From assembly GCF_000203935.1 (NCBI RefSeq), contig NC_008577.1, forward strand, positions 1,984,001 through 2,048,000: DNA of 64,000 bases. Direction: 5' to 3'. The notes beneath the pieces were generated by a model. That model was not told the origin of the DNA, searched no databases, and saw nothing but the letters and a program-made list of their open reading frames with translations. This document shows, one piece after another, positions 15,832 through 25,951 of the stretch. Origin of the DNA: Shewanella sp. ANA-3 (lineage in GTDB: Bacteria; Pseudomonadota; Gammaproteobacteria; Enterobacterales; Shewanellaceae). Positions within the stretch are counted from its first letter, which is position 1; each line of letters begins with the position of its first letter. A program made the translations under genes and the position numbers.

Positions 15832-18800
15832 TTAAACCGTCCAAGGTAGGAGCTTTTGGGCGATGCGGTTCGATTCACCCAGGCGCACCGCGGCGCGATA
15901 ACGCATTCTGTAGAGCAGTTGGTAACATAATGGCACCAAATATAGACTCGTCACCGTTGAGAACGACAAACCGCCGATAATCGCGATGGCCATTGGCGAG
16001 TACGGTGGGCCACCGCCGCCGATTTGGGTATCGCCCATCGCCAGTGGCACAAGGCCCAGCACGGTTGTTCCCACTGTCATCAGTACCGGGCGCAGACGGG
16101 TAATACAGACTTCGCGTATGGTATCCGGCAGCTTATCGAGTTCAGGCGTCATTTGGTTGATTTGGTCGACCAATACGATGCCGTTATTCACCACAATGCC
16201 CATTAGAATCAAGATCCCTATCATGGCCATGACTGACATAGGCGTGCCTGTGAGCAGCAAAGCCCAAAAGACCCCTGTGATCGAGAACAGAATTGAGGTG
16301 ATAATCGCCGTCGGTAATAATAAAGATTCAAACAGCGCCGCCATTACGATGTAAATCATAGCGATAGCAAGCAGCATATTGATAGCCATCACGCTCTGAT
16401 CTTCATCCTGACGCTCAAATCCACCGCGCAGCGAATAGTTATAACCATTCGGGAAGCGCACATTTTCCATCACCTGTTTGATCTTCGTTTGGGCTTCCTC
16501 TGTGGTGAGATTATCTAAGTTCGCCCCGATAGAAAGCGAGGTTTGTCGATTATAGTGCTTGATGGTATCGAACCTAGGTTGGATCTCGATACTGGCAAGG
16601 TTATCAAGGGTATACAGACGTTGGTCGATACGCACGATCGGCAGTTGTTTTAGCTTCTCGAGGGATTTTTGCCATTCCTTCTCATAGGCCATTTCGATAC
16701 GCAGTTCCCCATTGGGGTCGTGTCTAAATGAGCGTAGCGGTGAGCCGCGCAGGGCCATTGATATGCTAGAAGCCACTTCGTTGAGTTTTAAATCCAGTCG
16801 TGCCGCCATCTGACGATTTATGCGGATCACCACTTCCTGCTGCGCACCGTTCACTTCGGATCGCACATCCACTAACCCTTTGATATTGGAGAGTAAGGGT
16901 AATACTTGCTCACTCAAATGGATAAGCTCTGAGGTGGAGCGACCTGTGAGCGTGACGCGTACGCCCGAGTTATCATTGCCCCAGCCAAATTGAGGCTTAG
17001 CAATGGAGAATTTAGGAAAACCGCTGCGGATTTTCTTCTTTAATTCATCCAGTGGCATGGGCAGGTCTTTTTTCAGCAAAATCACCGAAGAGGCATCGTC
17101 GGGCGCATAGTAGCTATACACTGAGTCGATATGGAATTCCTCTTTATTATTATAAAGATACTCTTCCATTTGGCTCACCATTGCCTCGGTCACATTGAGG
17201 TTATGGCGACCCTCCACTTGGTAGTTGACGTAAATGCGCTCCTTACTTTGGCTGTCCTCCTGATCCTGTTTGACCATCGACAGCGGCAGGGCGGTGGATA
17301 TTAAAATCGCCACCGAAATCAGCCCAGAACGCCAAGGACGCAGCAGTACCCAGTTGAGGCTACGATTGTAGAAGTTTTGTAACTTACCTGGCGCTTTCTC
17401 CGGCGTGATATCGAAGTGAAACTTAGTCAACATCAATGGAATTAATGTTTTAGCCACTAACAGTGAGGCCGCCAGCGAAATACAAATCGCAATCGCCACA
17501 TGCTCAAGGAAGATGGTGAGCTCGACTTTAACCCCAAAAATGTTGGGTAAAAATACGATAGCCGTGGTCATAGTGCCCGCAAGTACGGCAAGACTGACTT
17601 TATCGACCCCTGTCATGACCGCATTTTCATTGTCTTGAACACTCTTAGTATTTTTACCTTGTTTCTCCTGCAGCACACTCTCGGTGACCACGACCGCATT
17701 ATCGATAAGCATACCGACCGCTAATAACAGTCCCATCATCGACAGAATGTTTAAGCTGTAACCCAGTAGATACATGGCGGCCAGTGTCATACCAATCGAA
17801 ATCGGCACTGATGACACCACAATCAAGGTCATCTTGAAGTTTCTCAGGAATAAATACAGCACGATAAAAGACAGCAAGGCGCCGATTAATCCCGACAGCA
17901 GCAGATCCGAGAGGGAAGATTTTACGCCAGAGGCTTGATCTTCCATGATAAACAAGCGAATACCTTGGAATTGTTGATCTTGCTTGGCAAGCTCAATCAC
18001 CTTTAATACCCGATCAGACACTTCCACTAAGTTGGCGCCGGATTCTTTAAATACATCCAAACCCACGGCGTAATGCTTATCTAAATGACGCCCTTCTACC
18101 CGTTCAGGCAGCGCAAATTGCACATCGGCAACGTCACCTAAGGTCAGCCCAGGCAATAGCACTAGGGCTTTAATGTCTTCTAGATTGCGAAACTCGCCCT
18201 TAGGTGACACCTGATAAACCAGATTACTTTCCCGCAAAGTGCCAGCGCTCAACACAAAGTTTTCGCGGCCGAGACGCGTCTGTAACTCGGTTGCCGAATA
18301 GCCACTGGCGGCGAGGCGGTTAGCATTGATCCTGACCTCAATCTGCTTTTGCTCAACCCCATAGAGATTGACTTTAGACACCCCCTCGACCCGCTCCAGC
18401 GGGCGTTTGAGCTGTTTATCAAGCAAGTCGAATGCGCCAGAGAGCTCGCGGTCGCTCGAAATCCGTATGGTCAATACTGGCATATCGGCGGTGGAGAATT
18501 GGCGGATAAACACCCGTTCAACATCCTTGGGCAATAAATGCCGCACCGCATCGATTTTTTCCCGCGCTTCTAAGCTTTTAGTGGCGACGTTTTCGCCCCA
18601 TTTCATATTGATTTCGATTTCCGAACCCTCTTGGGAGGATTCGGACTCCAGCTCATCGATACCGCCCATAGTGGCGAGGGACTCTTCGAGCACCTTAGTG
18701 ATATCGCGCTCAACTTCCGCTGGCGTTGAGCCTTTATAAGGCACTTGCACCACAATTTGTGGAATATCGATGCCGGGGAACATTTCGAGCGGCAATAGGC

Positions 18801-18888
18801 GACTAGAAGCCAAACCAAACAGCAAGATAGCAAAGAAAAACATGCTGGTGGTGACAGGGCGTTTTATCGCTAAACGGGTGAGGTTCAT
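15832..18888 (-). CDS. RND efflux permease, second of a tandem pair
   Basis: A 1018-residue inner-membrane transporter of the RND superfamily (AcrB/HAE-like), 12 membrane helices with two large periplasmic loops. The start LAIKRPVTTSMFF and the helix-4 segment GMLIDNAVVV are typical; the helix-4 proton-relay pair reads Asp-Asn rather than AcrB's Asp-Asp, a common variant. It uses the proton gradient to export small molecules with the adaptor encoded upstream. Its start overlaps the stop of the 1087-residue RND gene by 4 nt, so the two are translationally coupled. No outer-membrane factor gene lies in the operon; a TolC-type protein encoded elsewhere is presumably used. Confidence 0.92.
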   Translation of the reverse strand: MNLTRLAIKRPVTTSMFFFAILLFGLASSRLLPLEMFPGIDIPQIVVQVPYKGSTPAEVERDITKVLEESLATMGGIDELESESSQEGSEIEINMKWGENVATKSLEAREKIDAVRHLLPKDVERVFIRQFSTADMPVLTIRISSDRELSGAFDLLDKQLKRPLERVEGVSKVNLYGVEQKQIEVRINANRLAASGYSATELQTRLGRENFVLSAGTLRESNLVYQVSPKGEFRNLEDIKALVLLPGLTLGDVADVQFALPERVEGRHLDKHYAVGLDVFKESGANLVEVSDRVLKVIELAKQDQQFQGIRLFIMEDQASGVKSSLSDLLLSGLIGALLSFIVLYLFLRNFKMTLIVVSSVPISIGMTLAAMYLLGYSLNILSMMGLLLAVGMLIDNAVVVTESVLQEKQGKNTKSVQDNENAVMTGVDKVSLAVLAGTMTTAIVFLPNIFGVKVELTIFLEHVAIAICISLAASLLVAKTLIPLMLTKFHFDITPEKAPGKLQNFYNRSLNWVLLRPWRSGLISVAILISTALPLSMVKQDQEDSQSKERIYVNYQVEGRHNLNVTEAMVSQMEEYLYNNKEEFHIDSVYSYYAPDDASSVILLKKDLPMPLDELKKKIRSGFPKFSIAKPQFGWGNDNSGVRVTLTGRSTSELIHLSEQVLPLLSNIKGLVDVRSEVNGAQQEVVIRINRQMAARLDLKLNEVASSISMALRGSPLRSFRHDPNGELRIEMAYEKEWQKSLEKLKQLPIVRIDQRLYTLDNLASIEIQPRFDTIKHYNRQTSLSIGANLDNLTTEEAQTKIKQVMENVRFPNGYNYSLRGGFERQDEDQSVMAINMLLAIAMIYIVMAALFESLLLPTAIITSILFSITGVFWALLLTGTPMSVMAMIGILILMGIVVNNGIVLVDQINQMTPELDKLPDTIREVCITRLRPVLMTVGTTVLGLVPLAMGDTQIGGGGPPYSPMAIAIIGGLSFSTVTSLYLVPLCYQLLYRMRYRAAVRLGESNRIAQKLLPWTV

Positions 18889-21800
18889 AGGCGAGCCTCC
18901 GTGGTTTCTGCCGTGTTGTCTTGCTCTGTGGCGGTATGCGTAAACTCTTTACGGTCAAACAAGGCATAGAGCACTGGAATCACAATCAGGGTCAATAGGG
19001 TCGAGAGGCTCAGACCAAAGATTACGGTAATCGCCATTGGTGCGCGGACTTCTGAGCCATCGCCTAAACCTAAGGCCATCGGCAGTAAACCTAAAGTTGT
19101 GGTTAAGGTGGTCATCATAATCGGGCGCAGACGGGATTTGGCTGCGACCTTAATGGCCTCAAGCTTGTCCACGCCTTCGGTGCGCAGCTGATTAATCCTA
19201 TCCACGAGTACGATGGCGTTGTTGACCACAATCCCCGCGAGCATGATGAGGCCGATAAACACCACCACACTCAAATGAGTTTGGGTGATATAGAGCCCCA
19301 GCACGCTACCTGCCAGCGCCATCGGCACTGCAAATAAGATCAGCAGCGGATGCAGCAGCGATTCGAACTGACTCGCCATCACTAAGTACACCAGAAAAAC
19401 AGCTAGGATTAATGCAATCTTCAGTGATTGGAATGAATGCTCCATTTCTTCATTTTGCCCACCAAAGCGTGCTTGAACCGAGGCGGGCAACACTTGTGCC
19501 GACAAAATTTGCTGCGCTTCGGCCACTGCGTCACTTAAGTCGCCATAGGCAAGGTTGGCCGATACTAAGGCCACGCGTTGTTGGCTGATGCGGTTAATTG
19601 CCGATGGACCTAATTGCAATGACACTTCGGCCACGGCGCTCAGGGCTATCGGTTGTGGGCTGTTGGGGTTGATGATTAGCGCATCGATATCACTGATTTG
19701 ATCCCGCTCATTCAGTTCGCTACGCACTAAAATATCAATTTTGCGGTCACGTACTGTGTATTGACTGGCGACCGTGCCACCGACGCGCTGGGCAATGCGA
19801 TTGGCGACCGTGGGCGCATCCATGCCTAAGGCGGCTAAGCGAGCATGGTCGAAGCGAATGCTAAGTTCTGGCTGACCATCACGCAGGCTAGTATTCACAT
19901 CGGCAAAGCGCTCGGAGGCGGAAAGCGCCTTAACCAGATTATCGGCACTGCGTTTGAGCAAGTGTAAATCGTAACCTGTGAGTTCAATCTCCAATGGGGT
20001 TTTAAAGCTGAAGAGTTCAGGTTGCTCGATTTTGGCTTCCAGTTCAGGGATGCGGCGTGCGGTGTCTCGCAGCACTTGCGTTACTTGGTGGTAAGCCGTG
20101 TGATCGTTCAGAACGACCTGTAAACGCCCCCAGTTTTCGCCGCCACGGGCGGTATCAGAGGTCATGAGACCGCCGCTGCCTGCTTGGCTATAGGCATGTT
20201 TGACTTCGGGCCTGTCTTTAATCGACATCGCGAGTTGTTGCAGCACTTTATCGGTTTCACCGACCGCAGTGCCAGGAGGCAGCAGGATCTCCACATAAAA
20301 CTCCCCCTGGTTCATCGGTGGGATGAGTTCCATACCAAGACGGGGCAGCAGGCTAATACAGGCACCTGTGATCCCAATGGTCAGTAACAAGGTGGCGACT
20401 TGTTTACGTAGCGCCATCGCCAGCAGTTTGTGATAAACCGACTCGATAGCGTGGTAAACAAAGTTAAAACCACTGCTCAGTGGGCGCATCACTAATCCAA
20501 GCAGCCAAGAGAAGAAGCGGCCAATGACTAACGCTAATGTCAGCAATGCACTCGGTAAGTAGCTAAAAAGCAACACAATCGGGAAGGAAAATACCGTCGC
20601 ACTGTAGTGTTTTAACTTACCGAGCTTAGTAGTGGGTTTCTCCTTCGGGGTTTTCTTGATGAGTTCTGGCAGTGCTGTAAAGCCTTCGCGGGAGGCTAGC
20701 ATCGGAATCGAAGTTAATGCCACCAAGAGTGATGCTAGCAGAGCAAAGGTCACTGTGAGGGCTTGATCCGAGAACAGGGCGCCGGCAATACCGTCGACAA
20801 AAACCAAGGGGACAAACACCGCGAGTGTGGTTAGGGTGGAGGCGAAAATCGCGCCCGCCACTTCTTTGGTTCCAGTCACTGCCGCATCTAATTTGCTCAT
20901 GCCTTCACTACGGCAGCGGTCGATGTTTTCCAGCACCACAATGGCGTTGTCAACCAAGAGCCCAATGGCGAGCGCAATACCGCCTAATGACATGATGTTT
21001 AAGCTGATATCGGCAAAGTACATCATGTTAAAGGTGGCAATCACCGAGAAGGGGATCGAGATAGAGATAATCAGCGTCGGGATAATATTGCGCAGGAACA
21101 GGTAAATCACCAGCATGGACAAAATACTGCCCATCAACGCGGACGAGGTCACTTCGCTAACGGCACTCTCAATAAACTCGGACTGATCGTAAATCACTTC
21201 CAGTTTGTTTTGCTTCGGATCTTGGTTGATTTTGACTAGCTCATCGCGCAGCTTTTTAGCCACCGCGACCGTGTTGGCATCGCCTTCCTTATAGATAGCC
21301 AGTTCAATCGACTCTTGGCTGCCGATACGGGTGATGTCGCTACGCTCTTTAAAGGCATCGGTAATGGTGGCGACTTCGAATAGACGTACTAAGGTCTGTG
21401 CGTCGCGATAGACGATCACTTGTCCCAATTCTTCCAATGAATTGAATTGGTTAAGGGTACGTACCAGATATTCGCGGTCGCCTTGGATCACTTTACCCGC
21501 AGATAAGTTGATGTTTTCTTCGTTGATGCGGCGTTTAATGTCGTCAGCATTCAAATTGAGCTGGGATAACTTTTCCTGATTGAGCTGAATATGCACTTCC
21601 TGTTCTAAGCCACCGGATAAGCGCACCGCAGCCACACCAGAGAGGGCTTCTAAACGGCGTTTAAGTTCTTCCTCGGCGTAGGTACGCATCTGCTTGAGTT
21701 CAGCCTCAGACGCATTAGGCACCGACAGCGCTAAGCGCATGATAGGGTCAAGGTTGGGGTTAAAGCGAAGCAATAATGGCTTTTTAACATCCAGTGGTAG

Positions 21801-22148
21801 TGCGATAGTGTCGAGTTTTTCACGCACATCGAGGCTCGCCATATCCATAGTGGTGCCCCATTCAAACTCGAGCACTACATCGGACATGCCAGAGCGGGAG
21901 ATAGAGCTTATCTTACGCAAGCCTTTCACCACGCCGACGGCTTCTTCAATGGGTTTTGAGACCAGTTGTTCTACTTCAACGGGCGCCGCACCATCGTACA
22001 TGGTCCGAATGGTTAAGGTGGGGTAACTTAAATCGGGCAGGAGTTTTACCGCTAAGCGCGAAAACCCCACCATACCGAATAACATAATGGCCAGCATGAA
22101 CATCCATACCGTGACTGGCCGTTTAACTGAGGTGCTGATGATTGACAT
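18885..22148 (-). CDS. RND efflux permease, first of a tandem pair
   Basis: A 1087-residue RND permease of the AcrB/HAE-like type. It starts SVKRPVTVWMFMLAIM (helix 1); helix 4 carries GLLVDNAIVV with Asp400-Asn401. Between helix 6 and helix 7 there is an extra stretch of about 50-70 residues (about 485-575) with a long hydrophobic block at about 515-555, absent from the 1018-residue partner and not typical of AcrB. It may add one or two membrane segments. The C-terminal tail is acidic and Thr-rich. Two different permeases downstream of one adaptor suggest a heteromeric pump such as MdtBC, or two pumps sharing an adaptor. Confidence 0.92.
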   Translation of the reverse strand: MSIISTSVKRPVTVWMFMLAIMLFGMVGFSRLAVKLLPDLSYPTLTIRTMYDGAAPVEVEQLVSKPIEEAVGVVKGLRKISSISRSGMSDVVLEFEWGTTMDMASLDVREKLDTIALPLDVKKPLLLRFNPNLDPIMRLALSVPNASEAELKQMRTYAEEELKRRLEALSGVAAVRLSGGLEQEVHIQLNQEKLSQLNLNADDIKRRINEENINLSAGKVIQGDREYLVRTLNQFNSLEELGQVIVYRDAQTLVRLFEVATITDAFKERSDITRIGSQESIELAIYKEGDANTVAVAKKLRDELVKINQDPKQNKLEVIYDQSEFIESAVSEVTSSALMGSILSMLVIYLFLRNIIPTLIISISIPFSVIATFNMMYFADISLNIMSLGGIALAIGLLVDNAIVVLENIDRCRSEGMSKLDAAVTGTKEVAGAIFASTLTTLAVFVPLVFVDGIAGALFSDQALTVTFALLASLLVALTSIPMLASREGFTALPELIKKTPKEKPTTKLGKLKHYSATVFSFPIVLLFSYLPSALLTLALVIGRFFSWLLGLVMRPLSSGFNFVYHAIESVYHKLLAMALRKQVATLLLTIGITGACISLLPRLGMELIPPMNQGEFYVEILLPPGTAVGETDKVLQQLAMSIKDRPEVKHAYSQAGSGGLMTSDTARGGENWGRLQVVLNDHTAYHQVTQVLRDTARRIPELEAKIEQPELFSFKTPLEIELTGYDLHLLKRSADNLVKALSASERFADVNTSLRDGQPELSIRFDHARLAALGMDAPTVANRIAQRVGGTVASQYTVRDRKIDILVRSELNERDQISDIDALIINPNSPQPIALSAVAEVSLQLGPSAINRISQQRVALVSANLAYGDLSDAVAEAQQILSAQVLPASVQARFGGQNEEMEHSFQSLKIALILAVFLVYLVMASQFESLLHPLLILFAVPMALAGSVLGLYITQTHLSVVVFIGLIMLAGIVVNNAIVLVDRINQLRTEGVDKLEAIKVAAKSRLRPIMMTTLTTTLGLLPMALGLGDGSEVRAPMAITVIFGLSLSTLLTLIVIPVLYALFDRKEFTHTATEQDNTAETTEARL

Positions 22149-22160
22149 GAAAGACTCCTA

Positions 22161-23225
22161 TCAGTTCTTCGCTGAGGCCAAATCGAGTGGGGTAATGACT
22201 TCAACTAAGGATTGGTCTTTCAAATTTTGCTGACCACGGGTCACGACTTGCTCGCCGGGTTTGATACCGGAGACGACTTCCACCGAGTCACCTTCGCGGT
22301 AGCCGATTTCGACTTCGCGGCGGTTGGCATTGCTGCCGTCAATCACATACAGGGCTTGCTTATTGTCTTGGTTGATCAGGGCACTGTAGGGCACAGTGAT
22401 CACATTCTCATGGGTGTCATACTTCAATTCGACCCGTGTGAACATCCCGGCTTTTAAATGCGCATTTTGATTGGGCACGGCCAAGGTGACTTTAAAGGTG
22501 CCGCTCTGTGGGTCGACCACAGGGCTGATGCGCAGCACTTTCGCGTGGATGGCATTTTTGCTCTGTTGATTGCTAAAGACTTGGGCTTCTTGGCCTAAAC
22601 GTAGGCTAGTTAATTGTTGCTCGGGTAAATGGACAATCCCGTGCAGCTCGTCTTGATTGACGATATAGAAGAGGTCACCAAATTCCTGCGCCATGTTGCC
22701 CGCTTTGACATAACGTTTAGCAACAATACCATCGATGGGCGAAACCACATGGCTTTCTTTAACTTGTAATTCAGCAAGATCCCGTCTTGCAATGGCGGCT
22801 TGCAGGTTGTATTCGAGCTTTGCCATGGAGTCGGCACTGATAAACTCTTTATTGGTCATCTTCTTCAAGCGGTTTAACTCTTGCTCGATGATTTTCACTT
22901 CGGCTTCGGAGCGGTCGAGATCGTATTGCTGGCGTTTGGCATCGATAACCGCGAGGATTTGTCCTTTTTGCACCCGGTCGCCTTCTTCGACATTAATGGC
23001 TTCGATAAGGCCTGCGATGCGGCTCACGACGTTAGCTTCCTGTGGGGCTTCGAGGGTGGCGGTAGTGCTATAAAACGAAGACACATTACCCTGCATCACG
23101 GTAGTGGTTTCGACGGGAATGGCATATTGTTCTTCTTTTTTAGCCACTTCCTCTTCGCCGCATGCTGCTAACATTGACACTAACAGCACGGGTAGGGCGA
23201 ACTTAGCAATTGTTGACTTTTCCAT
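22161..23225 (-). CDS. RND periplasmic adaptor (membrane fusion) lipoprotein
   Basis: A 354-residue membrane-fusion protein from the chosen ATG at 23225; upstream in-frame ATG codons at 23246 and 23282 add non-signal-like residues. A lipobox ends at SMLAAC, so the protein is lipid-anchored in the inner membrane facing the periplasm. The order is a barrel-sandwich (lipoyl-like) half, a helical hairpin, the second half with SPIDGIVAKRYV, then beta-barrel and membrane-proximal domains. It is first in the operon, 12 nt before the first permease. It should bridge the RND permeases to an outer-membrane channel encoded elsewhere. Confidence 0.9.
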   Translation of the reverse strand: MEKSTIAKFALPVLLVSMLAACGEEEVAKKEEQYAIPVETTTVMQGNVSSFYSTTATLEAPQEANVVSRIAGLIEAINVEEGDRVQKGQILAVIDAKRQQYDLDRSEAEVKIIEQELNRLKKMTNKEFISADSMAKLEYNLQAAIARRDLAELQVKESHVVSPIDGIVAKRYVKAGNMAQEFGDLFYIVNQDELHGIVHLPEQQLTSLRLGQEAQVFSNQQSKNAIHAKVLRISPVVDPQSGTFKVTLAVPNQNAHLKAGMFTRVELKYDTHENVITVPYSALINQDNKQALYVIDGSNANRREVEIGYREGDSVEVVSGIKPGEQVVTRGQQNLKDQSLVEVITPLDLASAKN

Positions 23226-23470
23226 AAGAGTATTACCTGTTGTCATTTTTGTGATGCCATCTGAAAGCAGAAAACATGCCAAAGTTAAAAATGCATTAAT
23301 TTCAGTAGATTAACTTAAATTTGTCAGATTGTAGATTAGGCAAACTTACTAAATGTAGCTAAAAAGTTTAAAAAGTGATGAGAAATGCTAAATAAGCTGA
23401 AGCGAGGTCATTCGGGATTGTGTGGCTGGGAGTGATAAGAAGAGCGAAGGGCGGGTATGAAAATCCCAAT

Positions 23471-23496
23471 AAAAAAGCGCCCAGTGGGCGCTTTTA
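23471..23496. terminator. Rho-independent terminator of gltA
   Basis: Stem GCGCCC (23477-23482) / GGGCGC (23486-23491), with flanking A6 and T4. On the minus strand the stem is followed by T6. It lies 16 bp past the gltA stop. Confidence 0.85.
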
Positions 23497-23511
23497 ATCG
23501 ATAAATGCCGA

Positions 23512-24798
23512 TTAGCGTTTATCCTGGCTTACGAAATCACGCGAAGTCTCGCCAGTATATAGCTGACGTGGACGGCTGATCTTGTGACCTGGTTGATCCA
23601 ACATTTCTTTCCAGTGAGCAATCCAACCCACAGTACGTGCTAATGCGAACAGTACGGTGAACATGCTAGTTGGAATACCAATGGCTTTCATGATGATGCC
23701 AGAGTAGAAGTCAACGTTTGGATAGAGTTTCTTCGAAATGAAGTACTCATCTTCCAGCGCGATACGCTCAAGTTCCATGGCCACATCTAATAATGGATCT
23801 TGTACTTTCAGCTCTTTTAACACTTCGTGACAGGTTTCACGCATCACTTTGGCACGTGGGTCAAAGTTTTTGTAAACACGGTGTCCGAAGCCCATTAGAC
23901 GGAATGGGTCATTCTTGTCTTTCGCACGGGCGATGAATTCAGGAATACGGTCTACTGAACCGATTTCTTCTAACATTTGTAGACAAGCTTCGTTCGCGCC
24001 GCCGTGTGCAGGGCCCCATAAAGAAGCAATACCCGCAGCGATACACGCGAATGGATTCGCGCCTGAAGAACCGGCTAAACGTACGGTTGATGTTGACGCG
24101 TTTTGTTCGTGATCCGCATGTAGAATGAAGATACGATCCATAGCACGTTCAACGATTGGGTTTACCTTGTATTCTTCACAAGGCACGGCAAACATCATGC
24201 TTAAGAAGTTGCCTGCGTAGCTTAAGTCATTGCGTGGGTAAACGAATGGCTGGCCAGAAGAGTACTTGTAGCACATAGCGGCAATCGTTGGCATTTTGGA
24301 GACTAGGCGATACGCGGCGATTTCGCGGTGGCGAGGATCGTTGACATCGAGTGAGTCTTGATAAAATGCAGACAATGCACCAGTAACACCACATAACATC
24401 GCCATAGGATGAGCATCACGACGGAAACCTCTAAAGAAGAAGGCGAGTTGCTCATGAACCATAGTGTGGGTTTTTACTGTGTGTACAAATTCAGCATATT
24501 GCTCTTTCGTCGGCAGTTCACCGTAAAGCAGCAGGTAACACAGGTCTAAGTAATCTGAGTCAACGGCGAGTTGCTCGATTGGATAGCCGCGGTGTAACAA
24601 TATACCTTGATCGCCATCGATATAGGTAATTGCAGATTCACAGGAGGCTGTCGCGAGAAAACCTGGATCAAAAGTGAAGTAACCCTTGCTGCCAAGTTTA
24701 CTGATATCGATTACGTCAAAACCAGCGGATCCTTGCTTTACTGGCAATTCTATCGAGTCGTTCCCTGGTAATTCTAATTTGGCTTTTAAATCAGCCAT
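23512..24798 (-). CDS. gltA: Citrate synthase (type II, hexameric)
   Basis: A 428-residue enzyme that condenses acetyl-CoA and oxaloacetate to citrate, the entry step of the TCA cycle. The active-site segments are clear: [10 protein letters not shown] (first catalytic His), [14 protein letters not shown] (second His and the Arg/Asp region) and the downstream VDFYSGI segment with the catalytic Asp. Length and the N-terminal domain match the gram-negative NADH-inhibited hexameric class. AAGGAG lies 9 nt before the ATG. The gene is divergent from sdhC across a 416-bp spacer, the standard gammaproteobacterial layout. Confidence 0.97.
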   Translation of the reverse strand: MADLKAKLELPGNDSIELPVKQGSAGFDVIDISKLGSKGYFTFDPGFLATASCESAITYIDGDQGILLHRGYPIEQLAVDSDYLDLCYLLLYGELPTKEQYAEFVHTVKTHTMVHEQLAFFFRGFRRDAHPMAMLCGVTGALSAFYQDSLDVNDPRHREIAAYRLVSKMPTIAAMCYKYSSGQPFVYPRNDLSYAGNFLSMMFAVPCEEYKVNPIVERAMDRIFILHADHEQNASTSTVRLAGSSGANPFACIAAGIASLWGPAHGGANEACLQMLEEIGSVDRIPEFIARAKDKNDPFRLMGFGHRVYKNFDPRAKVMRETCHEVLKELKVQDPLLDVAMELERIALEDEYFISKKLYPNVDFYSGIIMKAIGIPTSMFTVLFALARTVGWIAHWKEMLDQPGHKISRPRQLYTGETSRDFVSQDKR

Positions 24799-25214
24799 AC
24801 CCCGTTCTCCTTACTTCGTTCTTATCTGTGAGTGCGGCATGTCAAACCGCCATTACTTTACAGCCATTCTAGATCACATTTCAATTTAAATAAGCGTTTA
24901 AATTTGTTAGACCATGGTATAAATCTCTTTACTTTCCTTGGTGCAGCTGGCACTTAGGTGAAAATATCCTTAAAAAAACAAAATTTGCATTCTGTGATGT
25001 TTGTATTTGACATTTCGCGCGAGTATACTTGCCTCCGCCTAATAAGGGCTGCAAACGATGATGTTAAAACACCCTTTGTTTACATGTTAAATAAGTGAGT
25101 GTTCAAATAGTTATCTGTTTGTTTAAACTTTGCTTTTGTGTTTACTTTTGCCCTGATTTACCCCTCGGTTTAAAGTTTGTACAAAAGCGGTTCACATAAC
25201 AAAAAAAATGCTCA
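24799..25214. other. gltA/sdhC divergent regulatory spacer
   Basis: A 416-bp AT-rich region without genes, holding the promoters of gltA (-) and the sdh-suc operon (+). Apart from the sdh promoter candidate listed separately, I could not identify convincing ArcA, CRP or Fur sites by eye. Confidence 0.6.
25001..25029 (+). promoter_or_regulatory. Candidate sigma-70 promoter for sdhCDAB-suc
   Basis: -35 TTGTAT (25001-25006), 17-bp spacer, -10 TATACT (25024-25029). It would give a leader of about 180 nt before sdhC, room for regulation. Confidence 0.5.
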
Positions 25215-25610
25215 ATGGAGCTGAGTGAGCAGAACGTGAAAAAGCAAAGACCTGTCCATTTAGATCTGCAGACCATTCGCTTTCCTGCAACAGCGATTGT
25301 GTCAATTCTTCACCGTGTATCCGGTGTCATCATGCTGTTCGCTGTTGGCATTCTTATTTGGTTGCTAAATTCATCTTTAGCCTCCGCTGAAAGTTTCGCA
25401 GGCGTACAATCTCTGTTTGATAACTTCGTCGTGAAGTTCATCATGTGGGGCATTTTGACTGCACTGGCTTATCACTTATTCGGTGGCCTACGCCACTTAG
25501 TAATGGATACCGGTCGTTGGGAAGAGTTGGCTTCGGGCACCGCCTCAGCGAAAGCTGTATTTGTACTGACGGTAGCCTTTTCAATTTTAGCGGGGTTATG
25601 GGTATGGTAA
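25215..25610 (+). CDS. sdhC: Succinate dehydrogenase cytochrome b556 subunit
   Basis: A 131-residue inner-membrane subunit with three helices that anchors the SdhAB catalytic dimer and helps bind heme b and ubiquinone. The family block KKQRPVHLDLQTIRFP and SILHRVSG (quinone-site Ser and Arg) are plain, as is the heme-region His in ALAYHLFGG. The ATG at 25215 has no clear ribosome site. A GTG at 25236 would begin at VKKQRP; E. coli SdhC also carries a few residues before this block, so the longer form is kept. It overlaps sdhD by 7 nt. Confidence 0.93.
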   Translation: MELSEQNVKKQRPVHLDLQTIRFPATAIVSILHRVSGVIMLFAVGILIWLLNSSLASAESFAGVQSLFDNFVVKFIMWGILTALAYHLFGGLRHLVMDTGRWEELASGTASAKAVFVLTVAFSILAGLWVW

Positions 25611-25951
25611 CCAATGCAGCAAGTTTTGGACGCAGTGGTGTTCATGACTTTATTCTACTACGCGCTAGTGCAGTAATCCTCGCCTGTTACACCATTTTCA
25701 TGGTTGGCTTTATTGCATGTAGTTCCCCTCTCACCTATGACGTTTGGCACGGCCTGTTTAGCGCTCTGCCAATGAAAGTGTTTACCCTGCTTGCGCTAGT
25801 TGCACTGCTTGTTCACGCCTGGATTGGTGTATGGCAAGTATTGACGGATTACGTCAAGTGCACTTCGTTACGCGGTGTTTTACAGTTCACCTTCGTCGTC
25901 ACCGTCTTTTGTTATCTGGCGGCCGGCATTGTTATTGTGTGGGGTGTCTAA
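25604..25951 (+). CDS. sdhD: Succinate dehydrogenase membrane anchor subunit
   Basis: A 115-residue hydrophobic protein with three membrane helices, the second anchor of complex II. The block HAWIGVWQVLTDYVK carries the conserved His (heme ligand region) and the quinone-site Asp-Tyr. The start at 25604 overlaps the sdhC stop as ATGGTAA; the ATG 6 nt upstream is too close to the ribosome-site-like GGGG. The stop is followed directly by the GTG of sdhA. Confidence 0.92.
   Translation: MVTNAASFGRSGVHDFILLRASAVILACYTIFMVGFIACSSPLTYDVWHGLFSALPMKVFTLLALVALLVHAWIGVWQVLTDYVKCTSLRGVLQFTFVVTVFCYLAAGIVIVWGV

Noticed and set aside
15986..16354. Plus-strand open frames within the RND genes
   Set aside because: They are antisense to well-conserved RND coding sequence and show low-complexity composition typical of shadow frames.
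25007..25029. TTGACA/TATACT as the sdh promoter pair
   Set aside because: The gap is only 11 bp; the TTGTAT element at 25001 gives the normal 17-bp spacing.
25445..25603. Upstream extension of the sdhD frame
   Set aside because: The extension overlaps sdhC almost entirely; family length and the ATGGTAA overlap support the start at 25604.
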